Source: Candidatus Binataceae bacterium
Lineage (GTDB): Bacteria > Desulfobacterota > Binatia > Binatales > Binataceae
Length of the DNA: 40,560 nucleotides
Reading direction: 5' to 3'
Assembly (NCBI GenBank): GCA_035650475.1
Contig: DASRHP010000017.1
Span: 1 to 40,560 of the forward strand
Below are positions 1 to 10,461 of the stretch, in pieces. The first letter of the stretch is position 1. Each line of letters opens with the position of its first letter. The notes beneath the pieces were generated by a model. It made no database searches. It was not told the DNA's origin and saw nothing but the letters and a program-made list of their open reading frames with translations. A program made the position numbers and the translations under genes.

Positions 1-2
1 AG

Positions 3-245
3 GTGGCGCGCGAGTTCCCCCACGCGGTGTTCTTCGCCGGCAAGCTTATCTTCGAGGCCGAGCTGGAGGGATTCATCAGCCGTTTCCTGCACAACCATAC
101 CGCGATGGAATTGCAGAACTGGCTCCAGCTCCACGGCCTGAACCTGATGATTCTGCCGGTGCGCGTGCTGCCGCCACCGCCGCAGCCGCCACGCGAGGCA
201 GCTAGGCCCGGCGAGCAGGCTCCTCCCGCCCGCTCGGCGGGATAA
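3..245 (+). CDS. C-terminal fragment, possible APC-type permease tail
   Basis: This open frame runs in from the left edge, so only the last 80 codons are present; the GTG at position 3 need not be a start. The piece reads as a soluble tail with a stretch like FFAGKLIFE and LHNHTAMELQ, ending in a proline/alanine-rich run. From memory, similar FFAGxLxF...LLHNxTA...LPVRV endings occur at the cytoplasmic C-terminus of some APC-family permeases, but no membrane segment is inside the window to confirm this. It is convergent with mobA, with 38 bases between the stops. The family assignment is weak; that it is the end of a real gene is likely. Confidence 0.45.
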   Translation: MAREFPHAVFFAGKLIFEAELEGFISRFLHNHTAMELQNWLQLHGLNLMILPVRVLPPPPQPPREAARPGEQAPPARSAG

Positions 246-283
246 CCTCGCCGCACCGTATCCGCCGGTCGGGATTCATACAG

Positions 284-907
284 TCAGGGTTTCGCGAGCG
301 TCTTCGCGCGCGCGTAGTCGGCCGGCGTGTTGATGTTGAAGCAGCTCAGCGCGTCGGGGTCGTGGCGGCGGTATTCGGATTCCTCAACGATTCTCGTGTT
401 GACCGCGCCAGCGAGCGCGCTCAGGCGACTTTCGCCGCCGGCGAGCATCGCGTCCAGCGCTCCGGCGCAACGCGGGCGGTAGGCGGCGTGCAGCGGCTGA
501 AGCCGCCCGCCGACCCGCGGAATCGCCGCGTCGAGGCCATCAGGCTCGTTCAGCAGCGAAACCAGCCACGCCGCGACCTCCGCACGCAGCATCGGCAGGT
601 CGCACGAGCAGCCGAACGCCGCATCGTGGTGCACGGCGCGCAGCCCGCGCGCGAGCGCGCCGGCCGGACCGGCGTATGGCGCCTCATCGCGCACGATCCG
701 GGCGCGCTCGAGCGCCGGCAGCGCGACAGCCTCCGCTTCGGGCGCGGCGACGACGACGATGTCGTCGAAGACGCGGCTGAGCACGGCGACGATGCGCTCG
801 ATAAGCGTCCGCCCGCCCAGAGGCAGCAGCGCTTTCGGCTGCCCCATGCGGGAACTTCTTCCCCCCGCAAGAATGACCGCGCTTGCGCCGGTGTGGGCCA
901 TGGCCAA
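284..907 (-). CDS. mobA: Molybdenum cofactor guanylyltransferase MobA
   Basis: MobA transfers GMP from GTP to molybdopterin to make the guanine dinucleotide form of the molybdenum cofactor in the cytoplasm. The 207-residue length suits the family. The N-terminal nucleotide-binding motif LAGGRSSRMGQPK lies at residues 13-25, with Lys25 in the expected place. A CDLPML motif in the middle matches the metal-binding aspartate region, and the C-terminus has the typical FNINTPADY signature. The start could instead be the second methionine (position 901). No other cofactor gene is adjacent. It is divergent from mutS with 89 bases between starts. A related MobA-like cytidylyltransferase (MocA) is the main alternative. 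Confidence 0.85.
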   Translation of the reverse strand: MAMAHTGASAVILAGGRSSRMGQPKALLPLGGRTLIERIVAVLSRVFDDIVVVAAPEAEAVALPALERARIVRDEAPYAGPAGALARGLRAVHHDAAFGCSCDLPMLRAEVAAWLVSLLNEPDGLDAAIPRVGGRLQPLHAAYRPRCAGALDAMLAGGESRLSALAGAVNTRIVEESEYRRHDPDALSCFNINTPADYARAKTLAKP

Positions 908-958
908 AGCCTACCAGTGCGGGGCACAGGCGGCACTATCGCCGCGGTGCGGATGATT

Positions 959-987
959 TTGCCGCGCGGGCGCGGGCTCGATATTCT
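959..987 (+). promoter_or_regulatory. Possible sigma-70-type promoter of mutS
   Basis: A TTGCCG (959-964) and TATTCT (982-987) pair has a 17-base spacer, each matching the -35 and -10 consensus at four of six positions. Transcription from it would begin near 993-996, only a few bases before the GTG I choose for mutS at 997. No Shine-Dalgarno is visible there, so the message could be nearly leaderless. This is inference from pattern matching only. Confidence 0.35.
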
Positions 988-996
988 TTTGCGCGC

Positions 997-3636
<2,640 letters not shown>

Positions 3637-3678
3637 CCGGGGTCCAACGGCCCGCCGAGGCGCGCGGTGGCGGAGGCG

Positions 3679-5073
3679 ATGAGGGCGGAGCGCTCGGCAG
3701 TGCGGCGGATTATCGCGGGGGTAGCGACCCTCGTGGTTATCGCTTCCCTGTGTGTGCCCTCCGGCGCCGCCGCCGCGGTAATCGACAAGGCGTGGGCGTC
3801 GCAGCGCGGCGCGGTAGTCGAACTTCACTTTGGGTTGCACGGCCGCGGCGTCAAATGGGAACTCAGCACCCACGGCCAGCAGCTCTGGATCGAACTTGCG
3901 CATACGCGGCTCGAGCTGCCGGCCCGGCCGGTGTACGGCCACGAAACCGCGCCGGTCGAACTGGTGCGTGCGGTCGACCAGGGTGGGGCGCGCTCGCGGC
4001 TCGTGATCCAGGTTTCCGGGCGTACCGACTACGCGGTGGGACTGCTGCACGACCAGCTGCTGGTGCGACTGGCGCCGGCCGGCCAGGTCGCCGACCTGGC
4101 CGCGCCAGTGCTGATCCGGCCTGGCCTGCGGCAGCCGCCGCCAGCCGCTGCCGCAGGCCGCGCGCAGCAGGCGGCGACCGCAACCGCCGCCGCGTCGCCG
4201 GCCGCCGTAACCGCGGCCCGCGCCGTGGCGACGGGCGGCCGGCCGACGATAGTGCGGCCTGCGCACCCGATGCTCTCCGCGCTCCATCGGCCCGCCCCGC
4301 CAGCGGGGCGGGCCGATGCAACCAGCGCTGACGACGCGGCTGTAGCCGGGACGACGGCGCCCAATCGTCATGGGCAGTTCCTCGTCGTGATCGACCCCGG
4401 TCACGGAGGTTACGACGCCGGCACCGAAGTCGCCGCACCGCTCCTCGAGAAGGAGCTCGTCCTGCAAATCGCGCGGCGGCTGCAAGGCGAGCTTCAACGG
4501 CGCGGCGTGCGCACGATGCTTACTCGGACCGGCGACTACTTCGTGCCGCTTCCCGAACGGACCGCCTTCGCCAACCGCGCGAACGCCGACTTGTTCATCT
4601 CGATTCACCTCAATTCGAGCCCGGACCCGGCGACCAGCGGAATCGAAACTTACTACTTGAACAACACCACCGACCGCGCGACGATTCGGCTGGCGCGGAT
4701 CGAGAACGCGGCCGGCGCAGACGGCTCTGGCGCCCCGGCGGAGGCGGACCTAAACTACATTCTGAGCGATATGCGCCAACAGTATAAGGCCAACGAATCG
4801 GTCGCGCTCGCGTCGATGGTCGAGGCGCAGAGCGCGGCCGACCTCGCAGCCGCCCTGGGCCTGCGCGTCAACGCGCTGGGCGCCAAGCGCGGCCCGTTCT
4901 ACGTGCTGGTGGGCGCGCGGATGCCCGCAGTGCTGGTGGAGTGCGGGTTTCTGTCCAATCGCGCCGAGGCCGCGCGGCTCGCCTCGGCGCAATATCAGCA
5001 AATCCTCGCCGCAGCCATCGCTCAGGCGGCCGTCCACTATTTCAACGCCGACGCCGCCGTGGGCAACCTGTGA
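3679..5073 (+). CDS. N-acetylmuramoyl-L-alanine amidase (Amidase_3), exported
   Basis: The enzyme cuts the bond between MurNAc and the stem peptide of peptidoglycan in the periplasm, as AmiA/B/C do in daughter-cell separation. A signal peptide covers about the first 30 residues. An N-terminal beta-rich AMIN-like part follows, then an Ala/Pro linker of roughly 80 residues, then the catalytic domain. That domain has the zinc-ligand motif DPGHGG, a conserved Glu in LLEKE, the second His in ISIHLN, and the catalytic Glu in VLVECGFLSN. A GTG at 3667 would add four residues; I prefer the ATG, though neither has an ideal Shine-Dalgarno. It follows mutS by 42 bases and overlaps glnD. A perfect 16-bp palindrome lies inside the linker coding region. 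Confidence 0.9.
   Translation: MRAERSAVRRIIAGVATLVVIASLCVPSGAAAAVIDKAWASQRGAVVELHFGLHGRGVKWELSTHGQQLWIELAHTRLELPARPVYGHETAPVELVRAVDQGGARSRLVIQVSGRTDYAVGLLHDQLLVRLAPAGQVADLAAPVLIRPGLRQPPPAAAAGRAQQAATATAAASPAAVTAARAVATGGRPTIVRPAHPMLSALHRPAPPAGRADATSADDAAVAGTTAPNRHGQFLVVIDPGHGGYDAGTEVAAPLLEKELVLQIARRLQGELQRRGVRTMLTRTGDYFVPLPERTAFANRANADLFISIHLNSSPDPATSGIETYYLNNTTDRATIRLARIENAAGADGSGAPAEADLNYILSDMRQQYKANESVALASMVEAQSAADLAAALGLRVNALGAKRGPFYVLVGARMPAVLVECGFLSNRAEAARLASAQYQQILAAAIAQAAVHYFNADAAVGNL
4285..4318. repeat. Perfect 16-bp inverted repeat inside the amidase gene
   Basis: Bases 4285-4300 are the exact reverse complement of 4303-4318, separated by two bases (CA). The arms are almost entirely G and C. 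It falls in the Ala/Pro-rich linker between the AMIN-like and catalytic domains, where it encodes LHRPAPPAGRADA. I saw no second copy in the window. It could be an inserted palindromic element tolerated in a flexible linker, or chance in GC-rich DNA. Confidence 0.8.
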
Positions 5074-7850
5074 GCGACCTACCCTCGTCGGCATCGCTGC
5101 GGCAGGCGGCGACCGCGGCTCCCTCCGAAGGCGCACCCGCGGCTTTGCCTTCCGCTCCCGCCACCGCTTCGGCGGCCGCGCGCAGCGAGGATTCACTGTA
5201 CGCGGAATTCGAGGCGGCGCAGCGTCCGGGCACCGGCGCCAGGGCATGGCTCGAGGCGGTACGCGAGGAGCTGGCGGCGCGCCATTTCGCGGGCGCCGGC
5301 GGAATCGAAACCGTCCGCGAATACACCGGATGCGTGGACCGGATGATGCGCGCGCTTTACCGATGGGCGGAGCGCGGGTATGCACGGCGCTTCTCCCGCC
5401 TCAACCAGCGTCTGGCGGTGGTCGCGCGCGGCGGCTACGGACGAGGTGAGCTCAATCCGCAATCGGACATCGACCTGCTCTTTTTGCATGACTACAAGCC
5501 AGGCCCCTTCGTCGAGGTCGTTACCGAGAGCATCCTGCACGCGCTGTGGGACGTCGGACTCACGGTCGGCCACGTGGTACGCAACATCCGCGAAACCGTG
5601 CGCGCCGCCAACGAAGATCTCAAGGAGAAGACCGCGATCCTCGACGCGCGCCCGCTCGCGGGCGACGACAAGCTATACGCCGCCCTCGACAAGGCGATGG
5701 TCGAGGAGGTGCTCAACCGCAACCAGCACAAATTCTTCGCAGCCAAACTCAAGGAGAGCCGCGAGCGCCACCATCACTACGGCGATTCGATCTATCTGCT
5801 CGAGCCGCACGTCAAAGAGGGCGAAGGCGGCCTGCGCGACCTGCATACGGCGCTCTGGCTGGCCAAGGTCAAGTACAAGGTCCACTCGCTGTCCGAGCTG
5901 GTGCAGAAGGCGGTGATCAGCGAGTCCGAACTCAACGACGTTCTGCGCGCGCAGGATTTCCTGATGCGCGTGCGCAATTCGCTCCACTTCCTCAGCCGCC
6001 GCCATCACGACCAGCTCACCTTCGAGTACCAGGAGCAAATAGCGCCGCTGCTCGGCTTCGGCGCCGACGGGCCAGGCGCGGCGGCGGCCCTGATGCGCAC
6101 CTACTATGCGCAGGCCGCCGCAATCCATCGCTTCTCCGAGGGGTTGATTGCGCGGGTCACCGAGGACCCTGCCTCCGGTCGGTTCACCCGCCGCCCCGGC
6201 GGCCGCCAGATCCGGCCCGGCGTGCTGATCCAGGGCCGCGTGCTCGCAATCGGCGAGAAGGACTTCTTCGTCCGCGCCCCGCTCAATCTGATTACGATCT
6301 TCGCCGACTGCCAGGCCCACGGGGTCGAGCTTTCAGGCAGCGCCTACCAGCAGGTGCGCGACAATCTCTACCTGATTGACGACGCCTTCCGCCGCGATCC
6401 GCGCACCGGGATGGCGCTGATGGGGATACTGTCGGGACGCCATCGCGTGGCCGAGACGCTCGAAGCAATGCATCGCGCGGGCGTGCTGGGCGCCGTGGTT
6501 CCCGAGTTCGGCAATCTCTACGCCCGCGTGCTCCACGACCTCTACCACATCTACACGGTTGACCGGCATTCGCTCGCCGCGGTGCGCGAGCTCGAAAGCC
6601 TGCGCGCGGGCGAGTTCAAGGACTCCAACGCGCTGCTCACCGAGGTCGCGCGCGAGGTCACGGCGCTGCCGCTGATCTTTCTTGCGCTGCTCCTGCACGA
6701 TATCGGCAAGGGCCACGGCCACGACCATCACGAGCGCGGTGCGCTCCTCACCGCCGAAGTTTCGCGCCGCCTCGGACTCGACGGCGAAGAGGTGGACCTG
6801 GTGGTGTTCCTCGTGCGCAACCATCTGATGATGTCGCAGGTGGCGCAGAAGGGCGACGTCGAGGACGAGCGCACGGTGGACGAGTTCGCGCGCACGGTCG
6901 GCTCGATCGACCGGCTCAAGGCGCTCTACCTGCTGACCTTCGCCGACATGCGGGCGGTGGCGCCCAACGTTTACAACAACTGGCGCGACATGCTGCTGAG
7001 CGATCTCTACATGCGCGCGCTGAAGCTGCTCGAACAGGGCAACCGCGAGGCAGTCGATCCGGCGCGCCGGCTCGCACTGGTCAAGAGCGCGGTGCGCGAG
7101 CGGCTCGGCGCCGCGGGAGCGCCGCCCGCGGAGCTGGCGGCGTTTTTGGAGCTGATGCCGGAGCGCTATTTCCTGACTGCGCCCGAGAGCGACATCCCGG
7201 CGCACTTCGAGCTGATGTGCGCGTTTCGCGAGCGGCCGCTGGTGTGCCGCCATCGCCATTTCCCCGACCTCGAATTCAGCGAATTCATCGTGGTCACTCG
7301 CGACCAGCCGGGGCTGTTCTCGAAGATCGCCGGCGTGCTGACCGCCAACAACCTTAATATCCTCTCGGCGCGGATTACCACTCGCACCGACGGCGTCGCA
7401 CTGGATGTCTTCCGGGTCTCGCACGGCGGCGGCGGGCTTGCGATGGAGGAGGAGCGATGGCTGCGCGTCGAGCGCGACCTCGAAGCGGTGCTGGAGGGCC
7501 GGCGCGAGATCGAAACGCTCGTCGCCGAGGCGCAACGCACCCGCGTGGGCGGGCGCAAATTCGTGCGCCGCGTGCCGACCGAGGTCACCATCGACAATCG
7601 CAGCTCCGAGCAGTTCACCGTGGTCGACGTCTTCACCCAGGACCGGGTCGGCCTGCTGTTCGCGATCACGCACACGCTGTTCAAGCTCGGGATGGTCATC
7701 CATCTGGCGCGCATCTCGACCAACGCCGACCAGGCGCTCGACGTCTTCTACATCAGCGACCGCGAGGGTCGGAAAGTCATTCAGCTGGAGATGCTGCGCC
7801 GGCTGCGCGCGGCGCTGATCGAGCATCTCGACGAAGTGCCCGCCGCCTAG
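5070..7850 (+). CDS. glnD: Bifunctional uridylyltransferase/uridylyl-removing enzyme GlnD
   Basis: GlnD senses glutamine and adds or removes UMP on PII proteins, controlling glutamine synthetase and nitrogen regulation. The nucleotidyltransferase motif GGYGRGEL is at residues 121-128, followed by SDID at 132-135, whose two aspartates bind metal. The HD domain has LLHDIGKG with His543-Asp544, and two ACT domains lie near residues 738 and 848, each with the DQPGL/DRVGL turn. The frame is open further upstream, but the GTG at 5070 overlaps the amidase stop (GTGA), which suggests translational coupling. That start gives 926 residues, within the family's usual 850-950. The first 40 residues are Ala/Ser-rich and unconserved. 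No PII or glutamine synthetase gene is in the window. Confidence 0.95.
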   Translation: MSDLPSSASLRQAATAAPSEGAPAALPSAPATASAAARSEDSLYAEFEAAQRPGTGARAWLEAVREELAARHFAGAGGIETVREYTGCVDRMMRALYRWAERGYARRFSRLNQRLAVVARGGYGRGELNPQSDIDLLFLHDYKPGPFVEVVTESILHALWDVGLTVGHVVRNIRETVRAANEDLKEKTAILDARPLAGDDKLYAALDKAMVEEVLNRNQHKFFAAKLKESRERHHHYGDSIYLLEPHVKEGEGGLRDLHTALWLAKVKYKVHSLSELVQKAVISESELNDVLRAQDFLMRVRNSLHFLSRRHHDQLTFEYQEQIAPLLGFGADGPGAAAALMRTYYAQAAAIHRFSEGLIARVTEDPASGRFTRRPGGRQIRPGVLIQGRVLAIGEKDFFVRAPLNLITIFADCQAHGVELSGSAYQQVRDNLYLIDDAFRRDPRTGMALMGILSGRHRVAETLEAMHRAGVLGAVVPEFGNLYARVLHDLYHIYTVDRHSLAAVRELESLRAGEFKDSNALLTEVAREVTALPLIFLALLLHDIGKGHGHDHHERGALLTAEVSRRLGLDGEEVDLVVFLVRNHLMMSQVAQKGDVEDERTVDEFARTVGSIDRLKALYLLTFADMRAVAPNVYNNWRDMLLSDLYMRALKLLEQGNREAVDPARRLALVKSAVRERLGAAGAPPAELAAFLELMPERYFLTAPESDIPAHFELMCAFRERPLVCRHRHFPDLEFSEFIVVTRDQPGLFSKIAGVLTANNLNILSARITTRTDGVALDVFRVSHGGGGLAMEEERWLRVERDLEAVLEGRREIETLVAEAQRTRVGGRKFVRRVPTEVTIDNRSSEQFTVVDVFTQDRVGLLFAITHTLFKLGMVIHLARISTNADQALDVFYISDREGRKVIQLEMLRRLRAALIEHLDEVPAA

Positions 7851-9223
7851 GCGCCCGCGCCCGCCTGGGTTGCGACGCCGCTGAGCGAGCGCATCAGCGC
7901 GGCGAGCCCGGCGCCGTCGAGGTCCTCGAAACGCGCGATCGCGGCGATGCAGCGCTCGGCCACGGATGCATCGAGCCGCGCGCCAAGGCAGTCGCGCACC
8001 TTGGCCAGATGCTCCTCGGTGCCGACCGGCCGCCGCCACGAGCCGCGCGGCGCGTCGCAGCGCGCCTGTAGGCGCTCGCCGCCCGAGCGCTCGACGACAA
8101 CCTCGACGTGCATCCGGTCGAGGGTCGCGGGAATCTCGGGCGTCTGCACCAGGCGGACCCGGGGCAGCAGCGCCTCGACGTCGGCGTTGAAGCGGCGCGC
8201 GTCGGAGAAGCTTGAGATTGAAACCGTGCCATCGAGCAGCGCGACCGCCGTCGTGTACTGGAAGCTGAATTTGCCGTCGAGGCCGGTTTGCGGATACGGC
8301 CGGTCAACGTACGGCATCACCGGCGTCCGCACCTCGACCGCGCGCACGGCGGCGACGTCCGCGATGCGCCGATGGAGCGCGGCCGCCGCCTCGATCGCAA
8401 AGTGCGTCGCGTACTGACTCGGGAACATTTTGATCGCGTAACCGGGCTCGACGATCCGGAACGGCGGCCCGAAGCGCGCAAGCGCCGCGGGGTCGAACTT
8501 GCGGCCGAAAAACGCCTGCGCGTAACCGTCGCGCGCCTCGATCACGTCGGGATTGGCGGTGAAGCCGCGCGCCGCCATCAGCGCCGCATCCAGCCCCATC
8601 GCCGCCGCCATCCCGCAATGCGTCGATTTCGCCATCGTGCCCACGTTGGCGAGCAACGTGCCCGCGCGCGACGCCGCCAGCCCCAACGCGTGACGCAGCC
8701 GCTCTGCGTCGAGGCGCAGCAAATGCGCCGCAGCGGCCGCGGCCGACATCACGCCGACCACGCCCGGCGGATGGAATACCAGCTCGCGCGGCTCGAACTG
8801 CCCGGAGGCGACGCGCAGCCGCCCCTGCACCTCACATCCCTTAACCAGCGCGACTAGCGAGTCGCGGCCGCCCGCGCCGAGCGTCTCGGCCAGCGCTAAC
8901 ACCGCCGGCAGCGTGGTCGAGGTCGCGTGATTGGGCGGACTCCACATCGCCTCGTAGTCGAGCACATGCATCGACGCGCCGTTGAGATACGCGGCGTGAA
9001 CCGGCGAGCTGCGCAGCGGAAATCCGATCGCACTCGCGCCTCCGGCGCATCCGAGCTCGCGGATGTGCTCGGCCAGAATTGTCGGCGCCCGCTCGCGGCT
9101 GCCGGCGACGGCGACCGCGATTCCGTCGAGGACGAGCCGCTTGGCCGCGGCGATCGTCGCGGCGTCGAGCGCGCCGCCGGTGCAGGCGGCGATATTGCGG
9201 CAGAAGGTCTCGGTGACGCCCAT
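7847..9223 (-). CDS. MmgE/PrpD family dehydratase
   Basis: Members of this family dehydrate or hydrate tricarboxylic acids such as 2-methylcitrate or cis-aconitate without an iron-sulfur cluster. The 458 residues show the family pattern throughout: an N-terminal helical part with KRLVLDGIAVAVAGS, the stretch DYEAMWSPPNHATSTTLPA, the segment GTMAKSTHCGMAAAMG and the FPSQYATHFAIEAA region. It is the last gene of a minus-strand run, starting 12 bases after the PrpF stop, and its own stop overlaps the glnD stop by four bases (CTAG). Given its neighbours it probably acts on a C6 or C7 tricarboxylate. It could also be one of the many MmgE/PrpD paralogs of unknown substrate. Confidence 0.85.
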   Translation of the reverse strand: MGVTETFCRNIAACTGGALDAATIAAAKRLVLDGIAVAVAGSRERAPTILAEHIRELGCAGGASAIGFPLRSSPVHAAYLNGASMHVLDYEAMWSPPNHATSTTLPAVLALAETLGAGGRDSLVALVKGCEVQGRLRVASGQFEPRELVFHPPGVVGVMSAAAAAAHLLRLDAERLRHALGLAASRAGTLLANVGTMAKSTHCGMAAAMGLDAALMAARGFTANPDVIEARDGYAQAFFGRKFDPAALARFGPPFRIVEPGYAIKMFPSQYATHFAIEAAAALHRRIADVAAVRAVEVRTPVMPYVDRPYPQTGLDGKFSFQYTTAVALLDGTVSISSFSDARRFNADVEALLPRVRLVQTPEIPATLDRMHVEVVVERSGGERLQARCDAPRGSWRRPVGTEEHLAKVRDCLGARLDASVAERCIAAIARFEDLDGAGLAALMRSLSGVATQAGAGA

Positions 9224-9235
9224 CGATCCCGCGCA

Positions 9236-10429
9236 CTACGCGGCGGCCAGCGCGCGTCGCACCGGCTCGGGCAGCGCCGCCGCCCGCACGTACACGAACC
9301 CCTCCATCAGGCGGCGCGCCGTGCGGTACACCGTCGCGCGCTCGGCGACCCATCGATCGCCCTCGCGCCGCACCGCGGCGCCGACCACGGTGAGTCCTGA
9401 GGGCTGCGCGATTCGCACGGGAGCGTCGGGCGAGGCAGCGGCCCGCGCGAGGCGATTCGGCACGGTACCGGCGATACGGGCGGCGACCGCCAGGCACATC
9501 GCGCCGGTCAGGGGGACCGCGCGGTGGGGCTGGCCGATCGAGATCATGCGCACCGTGAGATCCGCGTCATCCGCGCCGAGCGCCTCGCCCGAAAGCGTGC
9601 GCGCCGCGCGCGCCGGCGCAACCATCGCGACCTTGGGAATGCTTGGGATCCGCGCGGCCTCCTCGGCCGTCCTCGCGATTCCCATCCTAAGGCTCGCGGC
9701 GATACGGATCGCTTCCAGCCGGCGCAGCAATTCACGCTCGGCGTCCAGTTCGTCGGGTAGCTCGCGGCCCGACGCGCCGAGCGCCGCCGCCTCTACAAAC
9801 ACGCACGGATTCGCCGCATCGACCATCGAGACTTCGACGCCCCGCGCGCCGTCGATCGCGACGTCAAGCACGTCGGCGGGATTCCCCGTGGGCAGCAGCT
9901 TGCCGGTGCCGGCGCCGCCGGGCTCCATGAAGTCCAGGCGCACCGGCGCGCCGCTGCCGGCGACACCAGGCAGGCGGAACTCGCCGTCCACCGCGGCGCG
10001 CCCGTCGTCGAGCGGAAAGCGCGCGACGATGAACTTGCGCGTGTTGGTATTGTGAATTCGCACGACGGCCTCGGCACCGCTCGCGGCCACGATTCCCTCG
10101 TCCACCGCAAACGGTCCCACCGCCGACGACATGTTGCCGCAGTTGCCGCTGAAATCGACCGCCGCTTCCTTCACCGATACCTGGGCGAAGGTGTAATCGA
10201 CGTCGGCGCCGGCGCCTGTCGGCGGCCCGATCACACATACTTTGGAAAGCGAGGAGATTCCGCCGCCCATCCCGTCGAGCTGGCGGCCGCTGGGGTCGGG
10301 GCTGCCGATCGCGCCGAGAAAGATCGGCGGCCACAGCTCGCGCTCGGCGGGCAGGTCGGCGGCGCGGAACATCAGCGCCTTGCTCGTCCCGCCCCGCATG
10401 AAGACCGCACGCAACCTGAGCTGTCTCAT
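9236..10429 (-). CDS. prpF: PrpF-type isomerase (aconitate or oxalomesaconate isomerase family)
   Basis: PrpF proteins shift double bonds in aconitate-like acids by proton transfer and share the diaminopimelate epimerase fold. The start MRQLRLRAVFMRGGTSK matches the family beginning, so I use the ATG at 10429 rather than an in-frame TTG at 10465 that would overlap the upstream gene. The product is 397 residues, the usual size. Other family segments are LDGMGGGISSLSKV, FSGNCGNMSSAVGPFAV and IHNTNTRKF; the cysteine in GNCGNMSS is the expected catalytic position. In methylcitrate pathways PrpF works with a dehydratase; here it sits between a TcuA-like flavoprotein and MmgE/PrpD. The related tautomerase of aromatic-acid breakdown (LigU/GalD type) cannot be excluded. 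Confidence 0.85.
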   Translation of the reverse strand: MRQLRLRAVFMRGGTSKALMFRAADLPAERELWPPIFLGAIGSPDPSGRQLDGMGGGISSLSKVCVIGPPTGAGADVDYTFAQVSVKEAAVDFSGNCGNMSSAVGPFAVDEGIVAASGAEAVVRIHNTNTRKFIVARFPLDDGRAAVDGEFRLPGVAGSGAPVRLDFMEPGGAGTGKLLPTGNPADVLDVAIDGARGVEVSMVDAANPCVFVEAAALGASGRELPDELDAERELLRRLEAIRIAASLRMGIARTAEEAARIPSIPKVAMVAPARAARTLSGEALGADDADLTVRMISIGQPHRAVPLTGAMCLAVAARIAGTVPNRLARAAASPDAPVRIAQPSGLTVVGAAVRREGDRWVAERATVYRTARRLMEGFVYVRAAALPEPVRRALAAA

Positions 10430-10461
10430 CGCGATCCCGTTCCGCGCGCCCTGCGCGCCGC

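Noticed and set aside
883-996. Longer mutS start
   Set aside because: The added residues are basic and unconserved, and would overlap the mobA start region.
6333-8039. Long open frame on the minus strand opposite glnD
   Set aside because: It spans the glnD stop and the start of the next gene's 3' part, has no recognisable domain, and glnD is certain on the other strand.
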